Shown: in pieces, positions 1 through 10,900 of the stretch
Layout of the letters: every line of letters begins with the position of its first letter
How positions within the stretch are numbered: position 1 is the first letter of the stretch
Origin: Xenorhabdus anantnagensis
GTDB taxonomy: Bacteria > Pseudomonadota > Gammaproteobacteria > Enterobacterales > Enterobacteriaceae
NCBI RefSeq assembly: GCF_028598555.1
Contig: NZ_JAQRFN010000002.1
Coordinates: forward strand, 62,001-126,000
Reading direction: 5' to 3'
Length of the DNA: 64,000 nucleotides
Program-made: the position numbers and the translations under genes
The notes under the pieces: model-generated
Told to the model about the DNA's origin: nothing
What the model saw: only the letters and a program-made list of their open reading frames with translations
The model's database searches: none

Positions 1-2
1 GA

Positions 3-239
3 CTTTCAGACGGCCGATTGCATTTTTATGGTGATAGCGAAGGCCGTATTGTCAAAGGGTTATTGGCTGTTCTGCTGACCGCCGTGGAAGGCAAAACACC
101 AGAGCAGGTTTTACAAACACCTTTAGCTGAGTTATTTCAACAAATCGGCCTTGAACAGCAATTAAGTGGTTCAAGGCTCAATGGCGTGAAATCCCTGATA
201 AACACGATTCAGGAAATAGCTAATACCTACATTCATTAG
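3..239 (+). CDS. csdE: Sulfur acceptor protein CsdE, C-terminal part (cut by window edge)
   Basis: Partial SufE-family protein; the reading frame is open back to base 3, so the gene starts before the window. The visible residues ([20 protein letters not shown], then a helix-rich tail) match the C-terminal half of CsdE/SufE, which accepts sulfane sulfur from the cysteine desulfurase CsdA. The sulfur-accepting cysteine lies upstream and cannot be seen. The gene converges on tcdA (csdL), as in E. coli, where csdA-csdE and csdL form the CSD sulfur/tRNA-modification neighbourhood. The TTG at 18 is an internal leucine codon, not a start. Confidence 0.9.
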   Translation, partial: LSDGRLHFYGDSEGRIVKGLLAVLLTAVEGKTPEQVLQTPLAELFQQIGLEQQLSGSRLNGVKSLINTIQEIANTYIH

Positions 240-262
240 CTCTGTTTAAAGATGAGACCTGT

Positions 263-1075
263 TTAAAGCGTATTTTCCCGCCCAGCTTTTGCCACCATTT
301 TTTTCAATGCGTGGGATACAGCAACAAAACCAAAGGTCGCCGTAACCATTGTTGCGGCACCAAAACCAGAAGCGCAATCCATTCGTTTAGAACCCTCCGC
401 AGTGCTCTTCGCTGCGCAAACTGTGCCGTCAGATTGGGGATAAACCAGCTGTTCCGTTGAAAAAACACAGTCAATCCCCAACTTGCCCTTGCCGTTTTTC
501 ATCACACGATAATCCGACTTCAAGCGCTCTTTCAATTTTGCCGCCAATGGATCTTGTACCGTTTTTGCTAAATCCACCACCTGAATCTGGGTTGGATCGA
601 GTTGCCCACCCGCTCCGCCAGTCGTTACAACCGGAATTTTATAGCGACGACAATAGGCCAATAACGCGGCTTTTGGCCGTATACTGTCAATCGCATCAAT
701 AACATAACTGAATCCTGTGGACATCAATTCAGCTACATTATCAGGCGTGACAAAATCATCAATGCAAGTAACTTTGCATTCAGGGTTGATCGCTCGTATC
801 CGCTCAGCGATGACTTCTGTTTTTGGCAAGCCCACGTTTTGTACCAAGGTGTGCAACTGACGATTGGTATTGGTGACACAAACATCATCCATATCAATTA
901 GCGTGATAGCACCGATACCTGTACGCGCCAGCGCTTCTGCCGCCCATGAACCAACACCGCCAATGCCTACAACACAAACATGTGAACGGGCAAATAATGA
1001 AAGTGCTTTCTGACCATAGAGTCGAGCCGTACCAGCAAAACGCTGAAGATAAGCATCAGAGAGAGAAGCTTGCAT
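263..1075 (-). CDS. tcdA: tRNA threonylcarbamoyladenosine dehydratase TcdA (CsdL)
   Basis: An E1/ThiF/MoeB-like ATP-dependent enzyme of 270 residues that dehydrates t6A37 in tRNA to the cyclic form ct6A. Visible features are the nucleotide-binding glycine loop GIGGVG at residues 37-42, the acidic DMDD segment with the following NRQ at about 61-73, and the VIDAIDSIRPKAAL stretch at about 125-138, typical of the family. A hydrophobic C-terminal segment (FGFVAVSHALKKM) is consistent with the membrane association reported for CsdL. Length and N-terminus fit the family, so the ATG at 1075 is accepted. It is convergent with csdE and lies next to mltA, as in E. coli. Confidence 0.95.
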   Translation of the reverse strand: MQASLSDAYLQRFAGTARLYGQKALSLFARSHVCVVGIGGVGSWAAEALARTGIGAITLIDMDDVCVTNTNRQLHTLVQNVGLPKTEVIAERIRAINPECKVTCIDDFVTPDNVAELMSTGFSYVIDAIDSIRPKAALLAYCRRYKIPVVTTGGAGGQLDPTQIQVVDLAKTVQDPLAAKLKERLKSDYRVMKNGKGKLGIDCVFSTEQLVYPQSDGTVCAAKSTAEGSKRMDCASGFGAATMVTATFGFVAVSHALKKMVAKAGRENTL

Positions 1076-1158
1076 TGCTAAATAAATCCTGCATAAAACC
1101 TACTCTATTGAGATAGGTTATTGATTATTTGAAATTGATCGTGCGAATTGGAGGGATC

Positions 1159-2280
1159 TTACTGGTTCTCAGCCAAAAAGCCAGATGATGCTTTCTTCAA
1201 TACCCAAACACGGCCATAGTGATTATAAAAACCGGCCATTTCACCCGATTTCGCCCCAATACCATGATAAATATCGAAATGGTTTCCTTTTATGGCACCA
1301 CCAACATCCAGCGCTACCATCAGACGCATCTGATACCGGCCGGTAAATTTGCCCATCTCATCCAATACAGGCACTTCCGCCAGTAGCGTCGTTCCGGGAG
1401 GGATCAATGACTTATCAGATGCTACCGATGCTTTTGCAACAAGGGGGACGGCACTGGCTCCCCTCACTTGGGTGTGGGGTTCAGGTTTAAAGAAAACAAA
1501 TGAAGAATTATGTTCCAGCAATTCTCTCACCTCGGGCTCGCTGTGCTGTTCTGCCCACTGACGGATAGCTTTCATGGACATTTTCTCTTTCGGCACTTCT
1601 CCACGATTAATCAGAACACTGCCAATACTGAGATAGGCATGTCCATTTTTTCCCCCATAGCCAAAAAAGGTAAATGGACGCCCATCCCCAAAATTGACAT
1701 AGCCACTTCCTTGTACTTCCATCATGAAATTATCCACTAGGGAATTACTGTATCCGATAATAAATTTCTTATTCAGTGCTCCGCGATATATCGCAGCGCG
1801 GCTTGGCAAACGGGAATGCGAATGAGTTGGCATACGATACAGCGGATATTTAAACTCACCTTGTTTGGTATGTCGCGCATGCAAAACGGGAGTGTAATAA
1901 CCTGTGAATTTTACATTGCCGTATTTATCTTCACCTTCCATCTGATAAGCCAGCAAGCCAAACTCATTTAAATCACGGGTATCACCACCCGACAGCATCC
2001 AATTCTCGATCGCCTCAAATATTTCACGATTATTGTTATAAAGGCGAGGAGAAGCCTCACTGATATATTTAACTTGAGTGACAAAATCCCTGGCATTAAC
2101 CGGGGAGCCTTCGGCATTAGGCGTATTAACCAACTGGAGGTTATGGATAATTCGCCCATCCTTATACTGCTGCGCCCGATCAATCGGTCGAAAATGGCAT
2201 CCCGATAATAACGAAATGACAAATCCAAATAAAAGATATTTGCCCCACATTCTCATATTTAATGCCTTATCTCTAGCCAT
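1159..2280 (-). CDS. mltA: Membrane-bound lytic murein transglycosylase A
   Basis: Outer-membrane lipoprotein that cleaves the MurNAc-GlcNAc bond of peptidoglycan with 1,6-anhydro ring formation. The N-terminus has a short hydrophobic stretch ending in the lipobox LLSGC, so the mature protein starts at that cysteine. The MltA core and the C-terminal 3D domain are present, including the LDVGGAIKGNHFDIYHGIG segment with the aspartates that contain the catalytic Asp. Three starts are possible (GTG 2283, ATG 2280, ATG 2256). A GGAG 7 nt before the ATG at 2280 favours it, but the shorter form from 2256 resembles E. coli MltA better. Located between tcdA and the initiator tRNAs, as in E. coli. Confidence 0.95.
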   Translation of the reverse strand: MARDKALNMRMWGKYLLFGFVISLLSGCHFRPIDRAQQYKDGRIIHNLQLVNTPNAEGSPVNARDFVTQVKYISEASPRLYNNNREIFEAIENWMLSGGDTRDLNEFGLLAYQMEGEDKYGNVKFTGYYTPVLHARHTKQGEFKYPLYRMPTHSHSRLPSRAAIYRGALNKKFIIGYSNSLVDNFMMEVQGSGYVNFGDGRPFTFFGYGGKNGHAYLSIGSVLINRGEVPKEKMSMKAIRQWAEQHSEPEVRELLEHNSSFVFFKPEPHTQVRGASAVPLVAKASVASDKSLIPPGTTLLAEVPVLDEMGKFTGRYQMRLMVALDVGGAIKGNHFDIYHGIGAKSGEMAGFYNHYGRVWVLKKASSGFLAENQ

Positions 2281-2442
2281 CACTTACTCCGACCACGAAC
2301 AATATCAAACACCCATAAATAATGAAATGTGGTTATAAAAAAATAGCTGACTGTTTTGATAAAGCTTATCGAGTAAAAATGAGACAATAAGATTGCTTTG
2401 CAACCAAAAATCAAAGTAATTTAGCAAATATTAATAAAAAAC

Positions 2443-2470
2443 TTGCAACTGCTACATTCCAGAGTATAGT
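2443..2470 (+). promoter_or_regulatory. Promoter of the initiator tRNA operon
   Basis: A good sigma-70 match, TTGCAA (2443-2448) and TATAGT (2465-2470) with a 16-bp spacer, followed by a GC-containing discriminator (GTGCCGAC). Mature tRNA begins 15 nt after the -10 element. Position and shape fit a stable-RNA promoter driving all three tRNA genes. Confidence 0.7.
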
Positions 2471-2484
2471 GTGCCGACATCGAA

Positions 2485-2561
<77 letters not shown>

Positions 2562-2603
2562 GTTCGATAAAATACTGTCGTTGATATGCTGTAATATTGA
2601 GAC

Positions 2604-2695
2604 GATTTAGTAGTAGAGAAGATTTAGTAGTAAAAACAGTAGTAGTAAAAGCAGTAATAGTAAAAGCAGTAGCAGTAAAAGCAGTAGCAGTAAAA
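2604..2695. repeat. 15-bp tandem repeat inside the tRNA operon spacer
   Basis: Five consecutive 15-bp units run from 2621 to 2695. The last two are identical (GCAGTAGCAGTAAAA), and the three upstream units differ at two to five positions. A degenerate partial copy lies at 2604-2620. The array sits between tRNA copies 1 and 2, so it would be transcribed in the precursor. The spacer between copies 2 and 3 lacks it. It has no hairpin potential like a REP element and no CRISPR-like spacers. Confidence 0.9.
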
Positions 2696-2753
2696 ATGTC
2701 ATCATTCAGTATTTGCATTCATGATTGATAATCAAGATTTGCAGATAGACGGA

Positions 2754-2830
<77 letters not shown>

Positions 2831-2898
2831 ACTTTATACGATGTCATTGCTCAATATTTGCATTCATAATTAATGATCGAGGTTTGCAAATAAACGGA

Positions 2899-2975
<77 letters not shown>

Positions 2976-3200
2976 ATATCAATTTTTTATCTTATCTCTT
3001 CGACTTCTTCCCAATTTTTATTTCCTGATTTTTACCTGATTTATTTTTAGATTAGCATTTGAACATTATTTAAATTCTGTTTAAAAAAATGCCTATAATC
3101 ACATCATAAGCAATCAACCCTTACTGGTTTTATGCAATATTTTATCAGGCCAAACTTTACAATAGCCTTTATGGTGAGAAATTAATTCACAGCGGATATT

Positions 3201-4448
3201 TCACCGCCGTGCTAATTCTGCTCCATTCTTGAAATACGCCTTAATGCCAGCAAAAATAGATTCCGCCACTTTTTGCTGGAATTTAGCTGTCTTAAGTTTG
3301 CGTTCTTCTTCCAGATTACTGATAAATGCAGTTTCTACCAAAATAGAAGGAATATCTGGCGCTTTCAATACCGCAAATCCTGCCTGATCGACACTATTTT
3401 TATGCAGTTTATTAATTTTACCCATCCGTTTGAGCACTTCATCACCAAACTTCAAGCTATCATTAATCGTCGCGGTTTGAACCAAATCCAGCATGGTATG
3501 ATCCAAGTATTTATCACCACTTTTGCTGACCCCACCAATCAAGTCAGCCTCGTTCTGAGTCTGAGCGAGGAAGCGAGCTGCATTGCTGGTAGCTCTCTTA
3601 GTTGAAAGCGCAAACACGGATGATCCCCGAGCAGAGCGATTTGTGAAGGCATCCGCATGAATAGAAACAAAGAGATCAGCCCGCATCTTACGAGCTTTCG
3701 CTACCCTCACTTTCAAGGGAATAAACACATCTTCATTACGGGTCATGTAAACTTTCATACCCGGCTCACGCTTGATAATTGCCTGTAAACGACGGGCAAT
3801 TTGCAACACGACATCTTTTTCGCGGGTTTTATGTTTCCCAATCGCCCCAGAATCTTCACCACCATGACCGGGATCGAGCATAATCACAATTGGCCTGTCT
3901 TTACCTGCTTTTCCGGGTTTACGGGTCTCGGCAGGTAAACGTTGTTCCAGATTCCCACTGTTGTATTCTTCAAGCAGAGCCTGCAAAGGATCATCATCCA
4001 TACTAGCAGCCTTTTTGGGATATAGATCGAGTACCAAACGGTGCTTAAACTTTGCAATCGGTGGTAATGTAAAAATATGCGGAGCCACAGGCTGTTTTAT
4101 TTCAAATACCAAACGCACTGTTTTAGGATCAAATTGCCCTGTCCTCACTAATTTTAAGTAAGGATCACGCGGCTGAATCTGTGTCCCCATACTGCTCAAA
4201 ACACTATTAAGCTGGATACCCTGTAAATCAATAACAATACGGTTAGGCTTTGAAAGTGAAAACTGGCGATACTTAAGTGGAATATTAGACTCCAACGTCA
4301 CTCTGGTATAGCTTGATGCAGGCCAAATACGAACAGCAATGACTTTTGAAGTAGCTGCGTAACCTATCGGGCTGATACTTAATAGCCATACAGCGGCTGC
4401 GCCTTTCAGCAGGCGACGACGTGAAGTATTATGGTCTGAATGACTCAT
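3201..4448 (-). CDS. amiC: N-acetylmuramoyl-L-alanine amidase AmiC
   Basis: Periplasmic zinc amidase that splits septal peptidoglycan during cell separation. A Tat signal is visible (SRRRLLK at residues 9-15, hydrophobic stretch, cleavage near residue 31), followed by an AMIN domain (about 35-140) that targets peptidoglycan at the septum. The Amidase_3 domain (about 186-405) carries the zinc and catalytic residues H195 (DPGHGG), E210, H264 (SIHADAF) and E372 (LVETAFISN). The 415-residue length matches the family. It is divergent from argA across a 241-bp regulatory region. Confidence 0.96.
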   Translation of the reverse strand: MSHSDHNTSRRRLLKGAAAVWLLSISPIGYAATSKVIAVRIWPASSYTRVTLESNIPLKYRQFSLSKPNRIVIDLQGIQLNSVLSSMGTQIQPRDPYLKLVRTGQFDPKTVRLVFEIKQPVAPHIFTLPPIAKFKHRLVLDLYPKKAASMDDDPLQALLEEYNSGNLEQRLPAETRKPGKAGKDRPIVIMLDPGHGGEDSGAIGKHKTREKDVVLQIARRLQAIIKREPGMKVYMTRNEDVFIPLKVRVAKARKMRADLFVSIHADAFTNRSARGSSVFALSTKRATSNAARFLAQTQNEADLIGGVSKSGDKYLDHTMLDLVQTATINDSLKFGDEVLKRMGKINKLHKNSVDQAGFAVLKAPDIPSILVETAFISNLEEERKLKTAKFQQKVAESIFAGIKAYFKNGAELARR

Positions 4449-4637
4449 CGTTTATTCCATTTAAAAACAACCGAACTCAGTAATCTTTACCAAAGATAAT
4501 AGTTAAGCGGGAACTCTAATTAATTAGCGAACTTCTGTCATTAAAAAAAATGCCTTTTTTAATCCCTTAATTTATATATACCAATATAAATAATAGCGTT
4601 ATTTTTATCCATATTTCCTCTTGCCATTTCCCTCCAA

Positions 4638-4676
4638 AAAGAATAAAAATACAAAAAAATCGAATAAAAATTCAAT
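4638..4676 (+). promoter_or_regulatory. Two tandem ARG boxes (ArgR operator) before argA
   Basis: Two 18-bp palindromes fit the ArgR consensus wnTGAATwwwwATTCAnw: 4638-4655 (AGAAT-AAAA-ATACA core, weaker) and 4659-4676 (CGAAT-AAAA-ATTCA core, one mismatch). They are separated by exactly 3 bp, the spacing of paired ARG boxes bound by one ArgR hexamer in E. coli. They end 13 bp before the argA ATG, so bound ArgR should block transcription. This would give arginine repression in addition to feedback inhibition of the enzyme. Confidence 0.8.
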
Positions 4677-4689
4677 CAGAGAGGGGATC

Positions 4690-6015
4690 ATGAAAGAACG
4701 CAGTACTGAATTGATTGAAGCATTACGTCACTCGGTTCCGTATATCAATGCACATCGTGGCAAAACCTTTGTCATTATGCTGGGAGGTGAAGCCATCGCC
4801 CATGAGAATTTCCCCAATATCGTCAACGATATTGGGTTACTGCATAATCTTGGTATTCGTTTAATCGTTGTTTATGGTGCTCGTCCACAAATTGAGCAAA
4901 ATATTGTCGAACACAATTGCCAATCGGTTTACCACAAGCACACCAGAGTAACAGATGCTAAAACACTGGATTTGGTCAAACAGGCAGCGGGTCTACTACA
5001 ATTGGATATTACAGCGCGCCTTTCCATGAGCTTAAGTAATACACCATTACAAGGTGCCAATATTAATGTTGTCAGCGGGAACTTTATTATCGCTCAACCT
5101 TTGGGAGTGGATGACGGGGTTGATTATTGCCACAGTGGCAGGATCCGCCGTATTGATGAGGAAGCAATCAACCAGCAATTGGATAATGATACTATCGTGC
5201 TGATTGGGCCGGTTGCGGTCTCCATCACAGGAGAAAGTTTCAACCTGACTTCCGAAGAAATTGCAACACAATTAGCGATTAAACTAAAAGCAGAAAAATT
5301 AATTGGATTTTGCTCATCTCAGGGTGTACTTGACGCTGAAGGTAATACCTTGTCAGAAATGTTTCCCAATGAAGGAGAAGCTCACCTGTACAAATTGGAA
5401 AATACGGGTGATTACTCTTCAGGAACCTCGCGTTTCTTAAGGGGAGCAATCAAAGCCTGCCGCCGTGGAGTTCGCCGCAGCCATCTGATCAGTTATCAAG
5501 AAAATGGTTCGTTGATTCAGGAATTATTCTCCCGAGAAGGTATCGGCACCCAAATAGTTATGGAGCGCTCCGAACAGATACGCCGCGCCAATATCAATGA
5601 TATTGGCGGCATTCTTGAACTTATTCGCCCATTGGAGCAACAAGGCATTTTGGTACGCCGTTCACGTGAACAACTGGAAATGGAAATTGATAATTTCACG
5701 CTGATAGAACTTGATAATGTCACTATCGCCTGCGCTGCGCTGTATTCGTATCCTGATGAAAAAATCGGGGAAATGGCCTGCGTTGCAGTGCATCCAGACT
5801 ACCGGAACTCTTCCAGAGGTGAAATATTGCTGAATGCAATTTCCAATCAGGCTAAGCAGATAGGGTTGGAAAAACTTTTCATACTCACAACTCGCAGTAT
5901 TCACTGGTTTCAGGAGAAAGGCTTTGAACCCGCAGGAATAGAGATATTACCCGTGGAAAAACAAGCGCTGTATAACTACCAGCGCTGCTCCAAGATCTTG
6001 ATACTGAATTTATAA
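4690..6015 (+). CDS. argA: N-acetylglutamate synthase ArgA
   Basis: Catalyses the first step of arginine biosynthesis, acetyl-CoA plus glutamate to N-acetylglutamate. It has the bifunctional bacterial architecture: an N-terminal amino-acid-kinase fold (about 1-290, with [10 protein letters not shown] and VVYGARPQI) that is the arginine-sensing part, then a C-terminal GNAT acetyltransferase domain ([20 protein letters not shown] to the end). I chose the ATG at 4690 over the longer frame from 4621. It has a GAGAGGGG ribosome site, gives 441 residues (E. coli 443), and the upstream extension would run through the ARG boxes. It converges with recD. Confidence 0.97.
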   Translation: MKERSTELIEALRHSVPYINAHRGKTFVIMLGGEAIAHENFPNIVNDIGLLHNLGIRLIVVYGARPQIEQNIVEHNCQSVYHKHTRVTDAKTLDLVKQAAGLLQLDITARLSMSLSNTPLQGANINVVSGNFIIAQPLGVDDGVDYCHSGRIRRIDEEAINQQLDNDTIVLIGPVAVSITGESFNLTSEEIATQLAIKLKAEKLIGFCSSQGVLDAEGNTLSEMFPNEGEAHLYKLENTGDYSSGTSRFLRGAIKACRRGVRRSHLISYQENGSLIQELFSREGIGTQIVMERSEQIRRANINDIGGILELIRPLEQQGILVRRSREQLEMEIDNFTLIELDNVTIACAALYSYPDEKIGEMACVAVHPDYRNSSRGEILLNAISNQAKQIGLEKLFILTTRSIHWFQEKGFEPAGIEILPVEKQALYNYQRCSKILILNL

Positions 6016-6077
6016 GGCTATTCTATTAATCTTGTTAGAATCAACCTTAACTATATCAGTCTAGCCACATCGCCTTT

Positions 6078-7976
6078 TTATTGCGGGTTGAACCATTCCA
6101 CCAACCCGCTTCGCCGCTGGGTTGCTGTAGCCACAGCCTTGTCCAACACTGGCTTATGGGCATAAATAGTCAATTTCTCCCTAGCCCGGGTCAAAGCGGT
6201 ATATACCAATTCTCGACTGACTAATGGTGAATATTGAGTTGGTAACACCAAGGCCGTATGCTCAAATTCAGATCCCTGAGATTTATGCACAGTCATCACA
6301 TAAGCCGTTTCATGTTGGGGCAATCTGCTCGGCTGAAACCCTTTAATCTGCCCATCCGACAACTGGAAATAAGCTTTCAGCTCATTATCCTGATTTCTGA
6401 GCATAACCCCGATGTCTCCGTTAAACAGCCCAAGAGTACTGTCATTACGCAATATCATGATAGGACGTCCGACATAACCACGGCTCTCTACAGTTTTTGG
6501 CAGAGTGATAACTCCTTTCCTGTGCAGTAATTGTTCCACTCGCTGATTCAGTCCGGTGACACCAAAAGGGCCTTCCCTTAACGCGCACAACAATCGAAAA
6601 CGGTTAAATTCGGCCAAAATAGCTTTTTCCGATGCCCGTTCATTTACCATCGCCAAATATTGGTAGTAACCTACAGCAGTTTCAGCCAACAGACGTTGAT
6701 AATCTTCATCCGCTGAAAGTGGGTAGAAATAAACATCAGGAAAAGATTGACTCAGCATCGTAGCGACACCCGCACGATCCCCCCGATTCACTGCCGATGC
6801 CAATTGCCCAATGCCAGAAGCCGAGTTGAAGCGATAACTTTTACGCAACAGGCATAAGCAATCCCGCACTACGGAAGCGTTTTCATCAGAAGATAAAGAG
6901 GAAGAAGAGGGGGAATAAGATGTCAGCCTGCATCCGGTTAATCTTCCCAACTGCTCAGCACGTTTGGTACTATAACCCTGTTCGGCAAAGCGGCAAATAT
7001 CACCCAATACCGCACCTGCTTCAACCGATGCAAGCTGGTCTTTATCCCCCAAGAAAATAACCTTCGCCCGTGGCGGCAAAGCATCAATCAAGTGAGCCAT
7101 CATCGGCAAATCCACCATTGAGGCTTCATCAATAATCAAAATATCAAGGGACAACGGATTATCACGACCATAACGCAGTTTCTGGCTATCGGGTTGCGCC
7201 CCTAATAAACGATGGATAGTTTGAGCCTGTTCTGGAATGCTACGCCACTGTTCCAACGTCAAATCGAGTTTCTTGACCGCTTCCCTAAGTGATTCTGTCA
7301 ATCTTGCCGCCGCCTTACCTGTTGGCGCTGCCAATTGAATGCTTAATTTTTTTCCTCCATGTAACTTAATCAAGGCGGCCAATAACTTAGCCACTGTCGT
7401 GGTTTTTCCGGTTCCCGGCCCACCAGAGATCACAGAGATTCGGCTCGTTACAGCCACTGCCGCCGCAACTTTCTGCCAATCAACTTCTTCTTCGGTAGTG
7501 ACACCAAAAAGCTCATCCAAAATACGGCGTAGTTGAATTTCATCAAAAGTATCAGTCAACTCTACCGCAGCAAAAAAATCTGCTACACGCCGTTCGCTTT
7601 GCCACATACGTTGTAAATACAGACGACAACCAGTTCCTTCTTGATGGGCAAGGATCATCGGTGTAGGAAACTCCCCTACACTCACCGCTGGACAGGCCTG
7701 CAACTCAGCCAGTATCTGCTGTGGATCTGGTTCCCCGGCCAAAGACCAAAGCGATGCAGCTAATTCAGGTTGCCTTCCTTCAAAAAAATATTTTGGCGAG
7801 ATTCGTTCCAGTGGTAAACAGACATGCCCCGCTCCTGATTCAGCACTTAACAGCGCCGTAATTAACAGTAACAGAGGGTTTTCATCCTCAACCATTGCAT
7901 AAGCGAACTGCACATCCAAAGGACGCAGCAGCTTCTGGCTCACTGCCTGCTGCAATAATGACATCATGGAATTCAT
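6078..7976 (-). CDS. recD: Exodeoxyribonuclease V alpha subunit RecD
   Basis: 5'-3' motor helicase of RecBCD, which processes double-strand breaks and loads RecA. The SF1 helicase core is complete: Walker A GGPGTGKT at residues 185-192, IIDEASMVDLPMM (Walker B), a GDKDQL motif, and C-terminal MTVHKSQGSEF and VYTALTRARE motifs. The N-terminal 150 residues form the RecB-binding domain. A Ser-rich stretch (SYSPSSSSLSS) replaces a variable loop seen in other RecD proteins; it looks like a tolerated linker. The ATG overlaps the recB stop by 4 bp (ATGA), indicating translational coupling. Confidence 0.97.
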   Translation of the reverse strand: MNSMMSLLQQAVSQKLLRPLDVQFAYAMVEDENPLLLLITALLSAESGAGHVCLPLERISPKYFFEGRQPELAASLWSLAGEPDPQQILAELQACPAVSVGEFPTPMILAHQEGTGCRLYLQRMWQSERRVADFFAAVELTDTFDEIQLRRILDELFGVTTEEEVDWQKVAAAVAVTSRISVISGGPGTGKTTTVAKLLAALIKLHGGKKLSIQLAAPTGKAAARLTESLREAVKKLDLTLEQWRSIPEQAQTIHRLLGAQPDSQKLRYGRDNPLSLDILIIDEASMVDLPMMAHLIDALPPRAKVIFLGDKDQLASVEAGAVLGDICRFAEQGYSTKRAEQLGRLTGCRLTSYSPSSSSLSSDENASVVRDCLCLLRKSYRFNSASGIGQLASAVNRGDRAGVATMLSQSFPDVYFYPLSADEDYQRLLAETAVGYYQYLAMVNERASEKAILAEFNRFRLLCALREGPFGVTGLNQRVEQLLHRKGVITLPKTVESRGYVGRPIMILRNDSTLGLFNGDIGVMLRNQDNELKAYFQLSDGQIKGFQPSRLPQHETAYVMTVHKSQGSEFEHTALVLPTQYSPLVSRELVYTALTRAREKLTIYAHKPVLDKAVATATQRRSGLVEWFNPQ

Positions 7977-10900
7977 ACGCTTTGTTCCTCACCAGCACCA
8001 CTGAAAAGCGTATCCAGTTCGTCAATAAATTCAAAGGGAGGCAAATAATGGTAGATGCCATGACCGGGGTTAGCCTTATCAATACCACGCAGGAACAGGT
8101 ATATCACGCCACCAAAATGCTGACGGTAATCATAATTGGCTAACCGGTGACGTAAATAACGGTGCAGGGCCAGAGTATAAAGCTGATACTGTAAATCATA
8201 ACGATGCTCTATCATGGCTCTTGCCATCGCTTCTTGCGTATATGACTGGCTGTTTTCACCCAGCCAATTTGATTTGTAATCCACTACGTAAAACTGATCC
8301 TGCCAGCAAAAAACCAAATCAATAAAACCTTTTAACATGCCTTTGACCTGATGAAAGGACAGCGGCGCACATTGTGCAGACAGTGGATCATAACGACGAG
8401 TCAGGGCATCCATTTCCTTTGAATGCAATAACTTATCCACAGGCAAGTAAAACTGCATTTCACTTTGCTGGTGATGGCGGGGCACATTGACAAGCTGCAT
8501 ACCTTGCTCATTCAATTCTGCGTCCAAAATATCCTCTATCCATTGTTCCAATACAGGTGCCCAATTTTCATCAAATCCTGATGTGGTCAGTTTTTCCACT
8601 AACCACGCCCGATCCGGGGGATTGCCGAAATCCAGATCCTCTAAAATACTGTGCAAAAATGTACCCGCAGATGCCCCACGTGGAAAAGTATGCGGAGTCA
8701 TCTGTAATGACTGTTCTCCCTGCTTTTCACCACGAGCATCAATATCCAGCTTCGGAGAAATGGATTGCACAATCACATCTACAGATTCGCCAAATGCACC
8801 AGCATAAGCATAAGAAGCCGCGTGAGAAGACGAGTATTGTAAACCCGAATAGCTCGTCACCCGCCAGTCATCCCGAACGGAACGTTGAAACCTTCTGGCT
8901 TCCAGCGACAGAATATTTTCATTTTGCAAGTGCCATTGTGAATCGGTGATATCTTCCACCAGCTTGATCTCTATACTGTCATCACAAAGCTCATTCAGGC
9001 TGTTTACCAATAGTTCTGCATCACCTTTCTTCCCCTTTTGCAGCAGGTATCCAAGAGCAGACAAGTGCAAATCCGTGTCACCTGTCTTCCCTCTATTCCC
9101 TTTGATAAGCGGGGCCACACCAACACTACAGTGATAAATCGATCGCGTTAATGCTACGTAAAGCAAGCGTAAATCCTCAGCCAAGCGCTCTTCATCAGCC
9201 AGTTCCAGAGCTTCTTTCAACGTTTCATCATCATGGGAAATACTGAGATAGGCTTTAAAGTTATGGCGATCATGATAGACAGCCTGCTTCTGCTTCCTGT
9301 AACCACAAATGAAAGGCAAGCAAACCAACGGATATTCCAGCCCCTTAGACTTGTGAATGGTACAGATTTTCACCAAATGCCGATCACTCTCCAGCCGTAG
9401 CTGCTGGTTTTCGGATTGCGGGTTCGGGCGTGAAATCTGTTGTGCCAGCCAACGAGCCACGGCATGTTCGCTATCTAATTGCTGAGATGCCTCCTGCAAT
9501 AACTCACCAATGTGCATAACATCTGTAAGCCGGCGTTCACCGTCATCACCTGCCAACAAATTTTCTGCTATCCGATATTTCACCATGACTGCCCGCAACA
9601 TGGGTAATACGCCACGAGAACGCCATAAACGGGCATAATCATCAAACTCATCGACCAAACGATCCCACGCCGTTTCGTCGTGATTTAATTGATCAATTTG
9701 TTGTGCATTCAAGCCAAATAAACTGCTGGCTAATGCACTTCTCAATTCACGCGCTTTTTCCGGAGCCAATACCGCCTGTAATAGCCAAAGCAAATCTTTT
9801 GCTTCTAACGTATCAAACACACTTTCTCGGTTGGAAAGAAAAACCGATGGTATCTTCAGCGCATTCAATTCATTACGGATTAATGATGCTTCCCGGCGAT
9901 CACGTACCAACACTGTAATATCTGCCGCCATAACCGGACGGCTTTTTTCTATATGACATAAAAGAGCCTTCCCTTCTTGTCCTGCCTGCAACCAATCCCG
10001 TATTTGGGCAGCACATTGTCGGGCCATGCTTTGTTCATATGCTCCTTTGGAAATGCCTTCACCAGACTGTAACCAAAAACGCAAAGCAGCCTGATTCTCA
10101 CCATGAAAAGAAAATTGCAGCCCCTGATTTTTCGCTGCTGCATTAACGTTAATGAATGGAATTTGTTCAAACAAAAATGGGCGTTCTGGGCGAGAAAACA
10201 GTTTATTGACGGCTTGCACCATTGATACAGAAGAACGCCAGTTAGTTTCCAGCGTATAGTGGGCCTTAACGTTAGAACGAGCGCGAATATAGGTAAAAAT
10301 GTCTGCCCCACGAAACGCATAAATCGCTTGTTTGGGATCGCCAATGAACAGCAAGCCATTTTCCGGCAGTTCCCTGTCTGATTGAGGGCAATATATAGCC
10401 TGAAAAATGCGATACTGCTGTGGGTCAGTATCCTGAAACTCATCGATCATTGCGACGGGATAGCGCTGCCGAATGGTTGCTGCAAGCTGCTCTCCTCCTG
10501 CACGTCGCAAGGCACTGTCCAAGCGGGTCAGCAAATCATCAAAACCCATGTAGCCACGTGTCAGTTTTTCCTGACTAACCGATTGACGAACTTCCACAAT
10601 CGCTTTGGAGATGATGATGTCTTTCAAGGTCAGCGGATGTTGGTATAAACCATCGATGGCTTCAAACAGCGCATGCTGCGGAGCCTCTCCTTTTTTGGTC
10701 TTTTCCAATAAACGGGACTGACAAAATTTATCCAAATCTTTGGGCAGCAGATAATCTTTGGTAGATAATCTAGCCCATTCAGAAACACCATTCAGCCAAT
10801 TGGGTAAGTGCTTTTTGCTGTAGCTACGCTTATCAACACCTGAATTGGCGATCAATTCCTCTAACTCAGAAGCGGCATCATTCCACTGACGCTTTATCGA

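Noticed and set aside
4621-4689. N-terminal extension of ArgA
   Set aside because: It runs through the ARG boxes, has no ribosome site, and makes the protein longer than the family.
6888-6930. Possible frameshift or insertion in recD at the Ser-rich stretch
   Set aside because: The frame is open and the length matches RecD; it is a variable loop with low-complexity sequence.
9949-10443. 164-residue ORF on the minus strand inside recB
   Set aside because: Same strand but a different frame from recB, which is fully conserved; no ribosome site and no family resemblance.
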